A DNA stretch of 64,000 bases from Hemileia vastatrix. Its lineage: Eukaryota; Basidiomycota; Pucciniomycetes; Pucciniales; Zaghouaniaceae. Positions 9,788 to 21,172 of this stretch are shown here, piece after piece (the stretch's first letter is position 1; the number at the start of each line of letters is the position of its first letter). The notes under the pieces were generated by a model. The model saw only the letters and a program-made list of their open reading frames with translations. It did not search any database and was not told the origin of the DNA. The DNA lies in assembly GCA_030280995.1 (NCBI GenBank), contig JASXTE010000014.1:5532156-5596155 (forward strand), given 5' to 3'. Made by a program: the position numbers and the translations under genes.

Positions 9788-11154
9788 AGTCTTTCTACAC
9801 CATTTGTGGGAAGTGAAGGATAGGCTTCAAAAAAGTATTCAGTTAAAAGGAATTTTGATTCAAACAAATCTTACCCTACTTTTTTATGAAAAAACTTAAA
9901 TTTAAAAAAAGTCAATTTGGGAAAAAAGGCTTAAGTTTAAAGTTCAATATCTCAGCAACCACTGAATCAAAATCAAATCAGTCTGTGGTTAATTAAATAT
10001 TGTCTTCAGGAGTATCCTTGGTTAAAAAGAATATAGATTCAAATAAACGTAACCCTAATTCTCACTCTAATTGTCAACATTTTACAAAAACAAGAAAAGT
10101 GATAATGAAAATGACAACAATAGGACTTGAAAAAGTCAACTGTTATCCAGATAGGAGTCCTACATATATTTAGGTATGAGATTTTCATAGAATTTAAGAT
10201 AAATCATATAGGCATGAAAAAAAGGAGAAGAAACTAACTTTGATTTAAAGGTAGGAAGAAAAGAGTGAGAATAAGTGATGTTGGTTTTAGGGGGAAACTG
10301 ATTATTGAGAAAATGATATGAATAAAGAGTGTGCAATTTATGAGTTTTAATGACATATAACCAAAAAAATGAAATAGGGGAAAGGGAGGATAATGACCGT
10401 GAAAAGTTGGATGAAGAGTAGGATGATGGAGCTAAAAAAAAGAAAGAAAGGAGGGAGAAAAAATAAAGAATAATTTTACTTTGAAAATCAATAGAAATCT
10501 TTAAAAAATTAGATAAAAAAGAAAAACATATCAAAACAAAAAATTATAATTAGCAAACATAAAATCAAAATGAAAAAATGACTTAACCGAAGAGATGAGA
10601 TGAGAAAAAAAGTGAATTGAAAATAATTGAGCAATGTTTGAGTAGAGGAAGAAATGGATATTAGGCATCAATATAAAAAAAAGAGTGAAAAACTATGTGT
10701 TTGCAGAAAATATGAGATTTTATGTTGAACTGATGAAGTGAGGAAAATGAGACATCAAATTTCATATTCACTTCCAAATGAGCTGCTGGTTTGTGTAGAA
10801 AGAGAAATTTTTTTTGTGTTTTCCATTAAACTTAAGTAGGCTAGAGTGAGGAGAGACTTAAGGATGGCATTCACAATTGTATCTCATGTGACTTTCTTAC
10901 AAATGATTCATGGATGAGATGAGTTTGGGATCACAAATTAGGAATGAGAACTGGTGTAAAAGAGGTGGAATAATTCATTATTGTGGATTCCTTATCCACC
11001 AGCCCTGGGGCTACTGGATAAGAATTTTCAACAATTAATAATGTTTGATCTGGTGAAAAAAATTCCTGATCCCTAATTGCAGATCTCTTAAAATTGACAC
11101 CCCTGAATATAACCACTTTATAACATGATTTTTATTTTTCTTCTCCTTCTTTCT
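9788..11154. other. Unassigned AT-rich region right of E1
   Basis: About 1.4 kb with no convincing gene. Two imperfect copies of a phrase ending acaaatcttaccctac / ataaacgtaaccctaa lie near 9821-9880 and 10000-10058. From about 10200 to 10700 the plus strand is strikingly purine-rich. Before E1 inserted, this was continuous with 1-639. It is not homologous to the E4-family 3' region expected beyond the array of E6, so E6 is truncated here. Confidence 0.5.
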
Positions 11155-11666
11155 TTTTATTTTTATTTTCCTTTTTCTTTTTCATTTTAATTTTCATTTT
11201 CATTTTCATTTTCTTTTTCATTTTCTTTTTCTTTTTCTTTTTCTTTTTCATTTTCTTTTTCTTTTTCTTTTTCATTTTCTTTTTCATTTTCTTTTTCTTT
11301 TTCTTTTTCTTTTTCTTTTTCTTTTTCTTTTTCTTTTTCTTTTTCTTTTTCTTTTTCTTTTTCTTTTTCTTTTTCTTTTTCTTTTTCTTTTTCTTTTTCT
11401 TTTTCTTTTTCTTTTTCTTTTTCTTTTTCTTTTTCTTTTTCTTTTTCTTTTTCTTTTTCTTTTTCTTTTTCTTTTTCTTTTTCTTTTTCTTTTTCTTTTT
11501 CTTTTTCTTTTTCTTTTTCTTTTTCTTTTTCTTTTTCTTTTTCGTTTTCTTTTTCATTTTCTTTTTATTTTTATTTTTATTTTTATTTTTATTTTTATTT
11601 TTATTTTTATTTTTATTTTTATTTTTATTTTTATTTTTATTTTTATTTTTATTTTTTTTTTTATTT
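11155..11666. repeat. Hexanucleotide array (CTTTTT)n then (ATTTTT)n
   Basis: About 500 bp of hexamers. 11155-11285 is mixed CTTTTT/ATTTTC, 11286-11545 is nearly pure CTTTTT, and 11560-11660 is ATTTTT. On the minus strand this is AAAAAT units followed by AAAAAG units. The same order survives as a short A-rich tract in E4 (57575-57645, ending in AAAAAT then AAAAAG). The array sits where E6 loses homology to E4. Confidence 0.9.
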
Positions 11667-12454
11667 TACACTACCTCCATACTAAATAAACTTGAAAATA
11701 ATTAAACAAAATTACCAAAAATATGAGAGCTGAAAGATTAAAATGAAATGAATAATAAGAATATGATGAGATAAATAATAGTTACAAACAGTATCCCCTG
11801 GCCAATTGATGAGCTGATCCCCTGATACCTTACCCACATCCAAGTACACGTTGATGTGGATACACCTTTAAATAATTTTTAAATGAATTGAGATAAAATA
11901 AATTGGGAAAAATAATATATATAAAGAAAATATGAAATAAATAGAAATCAAGGAAAATAATAAAAAATGAGATAGAGATAAAAAAAAAGAAAATATCATT
12001 GCCCAGCCAATTGATGAGCCTTTCCCCACCAATGCTTGCCCACATCCAGGTGACCCTGATGTGGTGACACCATAAAATATAATTTTTTTATTTTTCCCTC
12101 TTTTATATCCTAATGGCCCCCATAAAAAATTAAAAGAAAAGAAAGAGAAAAAAAAGAAAATAATCTAAAACTACCATCAAAAATAACCATAGACACAAAA
12201 ATCAAAGAAAATAAAAAGACAAAGGCTGGCTCCATAGAAAGTCCAGTCCAAGAAAATGATCACTGGGTGGGCTCCCTCCAATAAGTAAAAATGATGGGAG
12301 ACCACCATTTATCCACCACCGATTCAAAGAGACAAAAGAAGCCAGTCCCAACCCAGTAAGCCAGTTTAAAGTCATAGTGGACTTTAAACCTGAATAACAA
12401 AAACCAGAACTATGATTCAACTAGGACAAACAAAATACTTGAAACAGACATTTT

Positions 12455-12496
12455 GGGGTAACTGTTCTACAGAGCAGCCAGCTCATCAGTTACCCC
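12455..12496 (-). repeat. Hairpin block, E6 copy 2
   Basis: Perfect 10-bp inverted arms GGGGTAACTG and CAGTTACCCC around a 22-nt loop. It is the same motif as E4 56794-56835 and E7 26100-26141. Confidence 0.75.
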
Positions 12497-12714
12497 CTCA
12501 CTTTACAAAATAATATCTAGAAGTCCCCCCTGGGTACCTTCTAACATAAACACAAAACCAACACATTAAATCATAACAAATAAGAGTGAAGAGTCCAGCT
12601 CTTGAAGACCAAAAGAATTTCTAGTTTAAAGTCATAGAGGACTAAAACCTGTGAAGAGAAACCAATACTAGGATTCAACCAAATTAAGAAAAGAGGTTGG
12701 AAACAGAAAATCTT

Positions 12715-12755
12715 GGGTAACTGTTGATAGAATAGCCAGCCCATCAATTATCCCC
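12715..12755 (-). repeat. Hairpin block, E6 copy 1 (degenerate)
   Basis: Same position relative to pol as E4 56535-56585. One arm is mutated (GGGTAACTG against CAATTATCCCC), leaving about 8 pairs. Confidence 0.55.
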
Positions 12756-12879
12756 ACACTTGCCAAAATCAAATCTAGAAGCCCCACTCATGAGTACCTT
12801 CTAAAAATAAAAGTTTCCAACTAAACAGATGCACAGCATCACCAAAATCCAAATATGAAAAATGGTCAATAGTTTATCC

Positions 12880-13859
12880 TCATTGCGGAGTCAATCTTCT
12901 TCACTTCTAGTGCCTCTAGGGTAGAATCTATTCACCTGATCAGCAGCCACACTCTTTTTTAAGACTGCGCCATCTAACTCCTCCAAAACATAAGAACTTC
13001 CAGACACATGAGGTCTGACTCTGTAAGGTCCATTCCATCTGTCAGAAAAAATCTTTCCCCACTGACCTCCAAACCTCTATTATACACCAAAACCAAAAAA
13101 CTAGGTTTCAAGGGATTCCTGAGTCTATGAGCCAACTTTTTGTCCCACTATCTGACTTATTGATTTCTAATCTTAATCATTCTAGAGTATGCCTTCTCTC
13201 GACATTACTCTCTACATTCCAAATGTTGCATCCTGGCACAGAGAAAATCTTCTGTTGAGCATATATCATCCCAATCAAATCCAAGATAAGAAACAGCTTT
13301 CAAATCCACTGGTAGAACAGCTTTCTGCCCAAAAATGAATTCATAAGGGGAATAGCCAGTTGTCCTTTTCACAGTGACCCTATCAGCAAATAACAGGAAG
13401 GGTAAATAATGCCTCAATTTTTCAGCACTATCTCCACACATTTTCACCAAAGCATTTTTGATAACTTGATGGCCTCTTTCAACCATGCCTTCAGATTCAG
13501 GATATTAAGGTGTAGCCACTATGACTTTTGAACCAATACTTGCCACACCTTTGTTAAATTTGGCTCCAAACTCTGGTCCAGCATTAACAGTCACCAACTT
13601 CATCAACCCATACCTAAACACCCATTCTTTCTTCAAAAGTTCTGCCACATTTTTGGCAGTCAAATTAACCAGAGGCACCGCTTCAACTCAACCACACAAA
13701 TCATCCCTGGAAAAAATAAAGTTTTATACCTGCCCTCTTTGATATGGACAGCATCCAGACTGACTCTTCCAAACACAGTTGTTTCACCTGTAGCACGGTC
13801 AACCTCCTTATGTTTCAAGTGACTTATTCTTTGACATTCCTCACAAGATTGAACCCAAC
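12880..13859 (-). pseudogene. Integrase core and C-terminus of E6, broken
   Basis: Resumes the integrase after the solo LTR (SCEECQRISH zinc-binding Cys pair near 13840). A damaged catalytic core follows, then a clean 93-codon stretch (13486-13205) beginning MVERGHQVIKNALVKMCGDS that includes the catalytic Glu helix and TTGYSPYEFIFGQ. The GPY/F region continues to about 12880 with stops. It parallels E4 55440-56400. Confidence 0.75.
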
Positions 13860-15037
13860 TGTCATTTTATGCTAGTATTTAAGTATGATCTAATATTAAA
13901 TATTAATGTTCCAACTACTTATTAATAAATGATTTAGTGGTTAAACCTCAGGGAAGACTAATTAAATAGTTATTCTCAATTCAAACTCACAATACTTGGA
14001 TTTTATGCGTGCTAGTGATGGAAAATAGAATAATAAAATATATTTATAGCTTATATAAAGATAATATCAATTTATAAATGCTTGAAAATATATTTATATA
14101 TGATAATAATTGTTTTGTAGTGTTTTTTTTAATTTTTATTAAGTAAGTGATGTCCAATAATCAGTCAAAATCCTCTCTTACCCATACCAAAATCCACTGG
14201 AGTGAACAGACCTTCAATCCAGATGATTTCACTGCTATCCCTGGAAATTACAGCACTTTGAGGGCCCACCACCTCCCCATGGCGTCCAATGTAAGAAGTT
14301 TAAATACCCAGACCTCCAGTAAGGACCCTCCATCACAATTAATGATACCTAAGACCCATACCATAAATAGAATAAACAGATCAAAGCAGATACCATAAAG
14401 AAACAGGTAAAATAACCCATCCAAAGAGGATAAAATGAAACCCAAAGCATATAATGCAACAAAATTAACTTTCCAAGCCGCCAATAACATCCCCAAGCAA
14501 CCATATTAACCCACTAATAATATCCCAAACCATAAATCCATGAAAATCCATCCAAGGAAGCAGATTAAGTTGTCCAAACTGGATATATGCGCCTGAAATA
14601 AGTGTAAATGCTTTTGTAGGCGTTGTGAGTCCACTGGATATGTCCATAAGATCTAAAATAAGCAGAAAAATAAAGGTTGTAGGCTGTTAAGAGGTTAAAA
14701 CCCACTTATAGGCCTAAATATACATAAAATAACTACATATTTCAATGAATATGAGGTTTATGTATACATATAAGCTTATGTATGTCTATAATTACTTAAT
14801 ATCACATAAGATAAGTATATTATGACTCCATTAACACCTTAATAAGTATTATTAGGCTATGTATAAGATATTTAAACTACTATAAGTCATATAATAGTGT
14901 AATAATAATATATATATGTATTATAACCATATATATAAGTATTTTAACCTTATTTTTAAGTAAAAAGCTCAATGTAATTAAGGTTATATTATTTAAAACA
15001 TGAAAACTACTCAGTCCTTGAGATACCTAGGCTGAAA
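13860..15037 (-). mobile_element. Solo LTR of the E5 family inside E6 integrase (1178 bp)
   Basis: Interrupts the integrase between GW and the SCEEC zinc-binding pair. It is flanked by a perfect duplication CCAAC (13855-13859 and 15038-15042). On the minus strand it begins TTTCAGCCTAGG (ancestral TGTCAGCCTGG) and ends TGACA, matching 19973-21167. Short frames inside it are not supported as genes. Confidence 0.9.
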
Positions 15038-16021
15038 CCAACCCTGCACAGCCAACATCATACCTGGCCACCAAAATCTATCTGCTACTCTTCTATAAGT
15101 CTCCCCGAAGCCTCTATGACCAAGGTCTTCATGAAAAGACTTCAACACCAACTCTTGAACCTTCTTCTGAGTCACCACTACTTGAGTATTTGGATGTCTC
15201 CTCCTCATAAACCTCCTTCCTGGAACATAGAAGCCAGGACTCTTCTTCTTGATTGTCACCCAAGTATTATCATCACCAATATATGGCCTCTCCAAGGTTA
15301 ACAGATATTCAACCATAATAAAATAAAAAACAGTCTGACCCCAGGTCTTATCTTCAAAATACAACAAAACAACATCCAAGGGTACAAACCTATCATCAAA
15401 ATCACCAGTGTACACATGAGCAACATGACCAGCCCATCCAGGACACCAATCCCTAAATTTTAGTACATCCTTTTTCTTCCACTTAATCCTTAGAGAATCC
15501 AGTAAACCAACCAAAACACCATTATCCAATTCTGAGCCATCCCAAACAAGGGCCCCATATTCATCAACAAAAACATCCTGATCACCAGAACCAAGATCAG
15601 AACCATCCATATTAACCTCTTGGTGGAGGAGAGAAGAATCTACCAGTTTAGCCTCATGGGGGAGGAAAGAAAGATCATCCAGTTTAGCCTCATGGGGGAG
15701 TAGAGAAAAATATTCAGAACCCTTTGTGCTAGCCCTAACCACTGGGAAATCTTCATCAAATTCTTCATAGTCTGAATCTTCATCCGTTGATGGTCTCCTT
15801 GATAATAAATCTGGCATCGTAAAAGTTTTTCCAAGTTTTTGTACCAGGTCAAACAAAAAATGCTGAATAAATGCCACCCACCTAGTCATTAGAGCATTTG
15901 GAAGACTAGGTGTGTTGCTCATTTGAACCAGAGATTTTGCATCCACCTGCAGCTCAAAATGCTTCCGCGACAAAACAATTTTCAGCTTCTTCAAAATTTT
16001 TGCTACACCACACAATTCCAA
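15038..16021 (-). pseudogene. RNase H tail, linker and integrase zinc domain of E6
   Basis: Open for 336 codons. It holds the RNase H tail (FELQVDAKSLVQM, TMPDLLSRR), an acidic linker with three LPHEAKL-like repeats (E4 has two), VFVDEYGALVWDGSELDNG, and the integrase N-terminus with FHEDLGHRGFGETYRRV and FWWPGM. The His pair is intact here, whereas E4 has lost the second His. The frame ends where the solo LTR enters. Confidence 0.8.
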
Positions 16022-16497
16022 AATAGGTTGAGAATATCTAGATTCAACCTCATTAAAACCACAGATTCATACCTCACTGGCTTGACCTTCCCAGTATTAT
16101 CTTCCTGAGACAACACAGCACCAGCAGTAATATAACTTGAGTCCACTTCCAGATAAATCTTTCCAGCACCAACTCCATAATCCAACTTACAAAGAATAAT
16201 ATCTTCACCTATCACCTTTTTCAACTTCTGAAAGGCCTCTTTACACACTTCAGACCATTCTTACTCCGCATCTTTCCTGGTCAAACTTCTTAAAGGTAAA
16301 GCCAACCAAGAAAAATCTTTAATAAAAATTCTGACGTACACACAAACCCCCAAAAATCCCCTGACTTCAGTAGTATTTTTAGGCCTTGGCCATGACTGAA
16401 TTTTATTGACTTGCTTTTTTGCCATAATCATTCCCTCCTTACATACAACATGACCCAAATTTCCAGAGCAGAAACACAACAAAAAAACTTTGACCAA
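16003..16497 (-). pseudogene. RT thumb/connection and RNase H start of E6
   Basis: Two frames separated by a stop: 16497-16261 (GHVVCKEGMIMAKKQVNKIQ, RGFLGVCVYVRIFIKDFSW) and 16248-16003 (EAFQKLKKVIGEDI, then the RNase H Asp in YLEVDSSYITAGAVLSQED). It matches E4 54000-54500 nearly residue for residue. Confidence 0.8.
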
Positions 16498-16540
16498 GAA
16501 ATGGTCAAACTAGCCTCTTCAATTCTAAACCATACTCTCT

Positions 16541-16990
16541 CTAGATATTTGCATATTCCCAAAAAAATCTCCTTATAACAGGGTTCATCTCCAGCACCAC
16601 ATTTCCATAATCAGTGGAGGGTCCTTTTATTCCACCATCATCAATAAAAATACCAGAATAAGTAGGAACCTCATCCTGTAAAATCAAAGCCATTTGTGCT
16701 AGATATACCACTACTGAATTAGTTGCTCCTTGTGGCAACCTAATGAGCTGAAATCTCCCCAGAGGATTCTCAAATGTTGTAAGTGGCTGTGAATTGGTGT
16801 GAAGTTTCCTTTCATCATAACCACCCATAATATCACCCAAACTATAACACACCCTTACAGCAAAAGCTTCCACAAAGTCATCCACACTTGGTGGAATTCC
16901 TGCATCCTTGATAGTGACTCTATTCAAGGCTCAAAGATAATTCACCACCCTCAGCTTCCCATTCTGCTTCTTTACACAAAACATCGGAAT
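16541..16990 (-). pseudogene. Reverse transcriptase palm of E6
   Basis: A 128-codon frame (16927-16541) has GDIMGGYDERKLH, the LPQGATNS box and the catalytic GIFIDDGG box. A stop just upstream separates it from the VFCVKK-type fingers. Compared with E4 53486-53900 it is equally degenerate. The RT appears to keep its catalytic Asp pair, but the frame stops before the thumb. Confidence 0.8.
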
Positions 16991-17134
16991 TGAGTAACTA
17001 GATGTCTATTTTTTGCATAAGCCAGTCCTGACTCTTTCCCTAACAATCTCTATAAAATTATCCCTAATAGCAGCTGGAATTCAAATAGGTTTTATTTTCC
17101 AAGGTTTGTGGCAAACCACAGGAATTAAGTGAGG

Positions 17135-17341
17135 TTACCCATAAGTGTGTTTAAAAACACCACTTTCCTCTTCAACAAATGCCACCGCTTTCTCCCTGAG
17201 CACAATAGCGTGCAACATCAACTTCTTTTCCTCATCAGAAAGACACCCCCTAAATTCAAACAAGATAAATCTTTGTTTGTTGTTTTTAATAAACACTGAA
17301 ATTTGTGACAGAAGATTCACTAGAATGTAAAAGTTATCCAT
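17135..17341 (-). pseudogene. Pol segment upstream of RT, E6 end
   Basis: 68 codons with FRGCLSDEEKKLMLHAIVLRE and KAVAFVEEESGVFKHTYG. It corresponds to the frameshifted E4 segment around 53260-53380. Homology to E4 stops here, marking the truncation of E6. Confidence 0.6.
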
Positions 17342-19972
17342 GAAATAGAATTTTAATTTTTAACAAAATTTTTTACAGAATTTTTCTGAAAGCTTTACAT
17401 AAGATATAAAACCAATAAAATATGTATGTTTTTGAAACAAGTTAAAAAATTGAACAAAAACTTTATTAAGATTTTGAACTGATTTTCTTTTTTTATTTCA
17501 TGAGATGAATGTCTTTATATTTTAATTTAGTTCTAAATTCTTTTAGTGAGATGTACAAAAGCTTCAAGTTAATTCATAGAGTTTAAGTAAAGATTCAAAA
17601 TTTGATATATTTCAAAATTTTTCTAGATTTCATTCTCCATGATTAATATACATACAAGAATATTTAACTGAAAAAGCTAAAAAAATTAGTAAAATGTAAT
17701 ATTTTAAGTTCTTCAATATTGGTACTGAAATCTATTAAGTAACATAACAAGCTCCTTGAGCCATTTTTTTTACTAAAATTTTTTCATTGCAATGACTATA
17801 TTTATTTTCAAAAAATGATATATCTTAGTTTATGTAGAGCTAAGATTGAACTCCTAATGTAATCATGTTATCAACTGTGGTTAAAGCTAAGTTAAACAGA
17901 GAGAAAATTTATCAATTTTCTAAAAATTTCTTGAAGACCTCTAAATGTAAACATAAGTATATTTATTTATCACAAATATATATATTTAATACTTTGAAGT
18001 TGTGAAACTAAATAAAAATGATGAATAATTTTTAGAAAATACTTTATTAATAATATTTGTAACTATATTTTATATTATAATGATGTGATTTACTTTATAT
18101 ATTATAGATTAAGAAACTTACTTAAAATTTATTTCATATAACTATAATATATAAAAAATATTTCAGATTTTCTGTTTAAATTCAAAATAAATGAAAAAAA
18201 ACCAAATTTTTTATGTACAAATTAGGGGATATCAAAGTTAAAAATAGGTAATTATTTTAAAGGCATTTCACAATGTAAAAAGAAAGCCACAAAATTGACA
18301 TTCATTCTCAGTAGAAAGGTGTTTTGGGGGCACAATATAGCATATTAAAAAAATAATCATGGTTGATTTGGTGAAAAAAGAGGTATTTTGAAATGGAAGA
18401 CTTCTAACTTTGAAACCCCCTATTATATAGATCCCTCAGTATATCACTATGATTTTTTGGATGTATATGTGTTAATTAAAGTGAAGCCTCATAGGATAAA
18501 CTTTGTAGTTTCTTAAAAAATTAAAAAAATCTTTTTCATCAATATATATTTTAACTAAAATTCAAATTTTGAAATTATTTTTCTTGTTTAAATCTGTACT
18601 GAAGTGTTGAAATATTCTCTATTGAAATTATTTTTTAAAAAAATATACTTAATCTGGTATTGCTCTTTGATTAGACTAATTACAAGAAGATTTATAAAGT
18701 CTTGTGCTTAAATTAAATAAGAAATTTATTTTATTTCATAGACTTAGAAACTGCTTAGCAAAATAATATAATTATTACCTATCAGTTTGATTATCATATT
18801 TCTAGTAAATCATTGATAAGTCCTTTTCCCATATATATTAATTAAGAATTATGTGAAAAATTTAAGATATGAATTACTCCTTTCAAAACTTTTTTTCTAA
18901 AAAAGAAAGATGTTATCCTGAAATTTTTCCCATAATTTTTTCCTCAAAACCATTAAATTGAAATACATTATATATTCATTTAAAGCTTGTATTAACATTT
19001 ATTTTAATCATAATATAAAACCTTTTACACTGCCTTTTTTATATGGCTATAAATAAAAATATTTATTGTGTATTTTTTACTAAATAGGTATCATATAGTA
19101 TTTTTTCAGAGAGAAATTAATATAATGATGAAAAAATACCACTTCTATGTATTGAATTCTGCTTTTGCACAATATTACAGTCTAAAATTCAACCTGAAGA
19201 AAAAAAATTCACATGAAAGAAATTTTTAAAACAAATGTTTCTTATTACAAGGTGGACACTGTGATTATCCCACAATATAGCATTGAAGCACACTATAGTG
19301 TTAAAACTACATTTTTAAGAAATTTTTACTCTAATTCTTTGTTCTATCTTTAAAATTTATCATGTAGGTTAAAACTATTACATGAATAATACTTCTTTAA
19401 AACATATAATCAAATAATTTTATAAATATTAGTGCTTAGTAGAAAGAAGCTATCAGAGTACTTAATTGAGTAATAAATTTGGAAAACACATTGCCTTCTT
19501 TATTTGTTTAGTTATGAATTATTTTACAGTATTTTAAGATATAAAAATAAATAATTTTGATTCTTCAACATTTTTTTCAAATAAATCAATTTAATTAAAG
19601 CTAATTATCTTGAATGATCAAGTATTATTAACAAAGATCATAAAAATTAAGTGATATGGTTTATATTTAAGAATTGAAGCCTGAAATTGTATTTTAGAAG
19701 GAGTTTTCAATTATAATAGCCATTAATTTTTATACATATTCTTTTTTAAAAAAATTAATAAAATCATTAGACAGGTCAAAAGTAATACTTTGGAAAAAAT
19801 TTAGTCTCTTTCAATGATTGATTTCAATTGGAAATGAAAATTTAATTGTCTTTTATGAAAAAGCACTGTGAATTAATCAGATTCTTAAGCTACCTTTTGT
19901 TTGTATTTCTATTAATCTCCCATTAAACTCTCACTATTATTTCAGCACATCATCATCCATCCTTGGTTAATG
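17342..19972. other. AT-rich unassigned region (2.6 kb)
   Basis: No open frame of note, no LTR ends, and no recognisable homology to other parts of the window. The phrase cacaatatagcat occurs twice (about 18331 and 19272). It ends at the target-site copy TAATG of the next solo LTR. It may be decayed transposon or ordinary intergenic DNA. Confidence 0.5.
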
Positions 19973-21167
19973 TGTCAGCCTGGATATCCCCAGGACTGAG
20001 TAAAAAGTACTTATAAGTTATGTTAAACACATGGACTATACACAGGAGTAATAAATTAGAATACACAAATAGTATACATAAGTAAAATTATGATAAGATA
20101 TAAAATATGCCATTATAACACCTTATATACACACATATATCCACTTTTTATAAGTCTTATGTAATTAATATTAAGTTGGAATATGTTAGGGTAATCTTAA
20201 GAGCCTTAAATATAAGTCTACATAATTTTTAAGTACACTTAAAGCTGTTGTTTTCATTGTTTTATGTAAAAAACAAGAAATGCGCTTTAAATCACTTAAA
20301 GTTGATTATATGCACTATAAATTTAATAATATTAAAAATGCGCTTTGACAGATCAATTTTTATTAATTAGGACTATTTATTTGGATACTCAAATGCCTAA
20401 AAGTAACACTTTTCAAATTTGGTGTTTTTTTGCCAGAAATGGCTTCTGTGTACTGGCCACATACTGCCTGAATTTTTCCTGTGTAAATAGCTTCATTTTT
20501 ATAAAAGTTAGCTTTTTCACACTATAATTACCCCACATTCTACGACCACTTTGGGGAAACACACTAAAATAGGCGACAGGCGCTTATTTAGTGTCCTAGC
20601 TTAATTATAAATGCATTGACCCTCTTTATATGCACTAATTTCATTAATAACCTCAATCTTGGCACTTTAATTATTTTTGATGGGTTATCCCTATTACTAC
20701 AGGATTTCGGCAGGTGATATCATTCTAATTATGTTACTTTTCACTCTTTTTGTTTCTGGAAATTTCTATTAGCTGGAATGAGGCATCATCAACTGGGTAT
20801 AGAGCTGTTAAATCAAGGGGCTCATTGGGGTAGTAATTGTGTATAAAAGGAGGGGGTTTCTGGTCTTATTTTCTACATTATTTATCATTATAATCAAACA
20901 TATAACCAATACAATTACAATAAATATCAATAGTACTTATAAAGTCTTTGAATAGTATCTGAATTTATTAAATATATTTTTCTACCAACTATAAGATTGT
21001 AAGCCATATATAATTAGTGAAATTAAAATTACTGAGACCCTTATATTGAGTTACATTTTAATACATATTGCATTTTTAGTACAGTATTCATATAAAACCA
21101 TTAAAATCTTCTTGAAAACTTACCATTAAATCTAGTTCATGTCTCTGTACTTGACCTCAGCCTGACA
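19973..21167 (+). mobile_element. Solo LTR of the E5 family (1195 bp)
   Basis: Begins TGTCAGCCTGG, ends CAGCCTGACA and is flanked by a perfect 5-bp duplication TAATG (19968-19972 and 21168-21172). Such a structure arises by recombination between the two LTRs of a full element. It has an internal deletion of about 300 bp relative to 28469-29963. Confidence 0.92.
20842..20850 (+). promoter_or_regulatory. TATA box of E5-family LTR
   Basis: TATAAAAGG followed by a G-run. It is conserved at 28270-28278 and 29635-29643 in the other LTR copies. Confidence 0.6.
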
Positions 21168-21172
21168 TAATG

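Larger units (their letters stand above)
11667..12879 (-). other. Pol-distal non-coding region of E6
   Basis: Matches E4 56400-57570 in order. It holds two copies of the hairpin block (12715-12755 and 12455-12496) and then two copies of a phrase containing a GATGTGG string and a GATGAGC-type string (12002-12075 and 11795-11870; E4 at 57207-57275 and 57378-57445). No protein-coding frame is supported. Because E4 and E6 share both duplications, they predate the split of the two copies. Confidence 0.7.
11155..17341 (-). mobile_element. E6: truncated gypsy element of the E4 family
   Basis: Minus-strand pol fragments (RT, RNase H, integrase) are close relatives of E4, followed by the same pol-distal repeats. 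The element has no gag, no 5' LTR and no 3' LTR here. Homology starts near 17341 and stops at the hexanucleotide array. A solo LTR (13860-15037) splits the integrase. Without that insert the remaining part is about 5 kb against 13.2 kb for E4. Confidence 0.85.

Noticed and set aside
11132..11557. A 141-codon poly-Lys frame
   Set aside because: Artefact of the AAAAAG/AAAAAT array.
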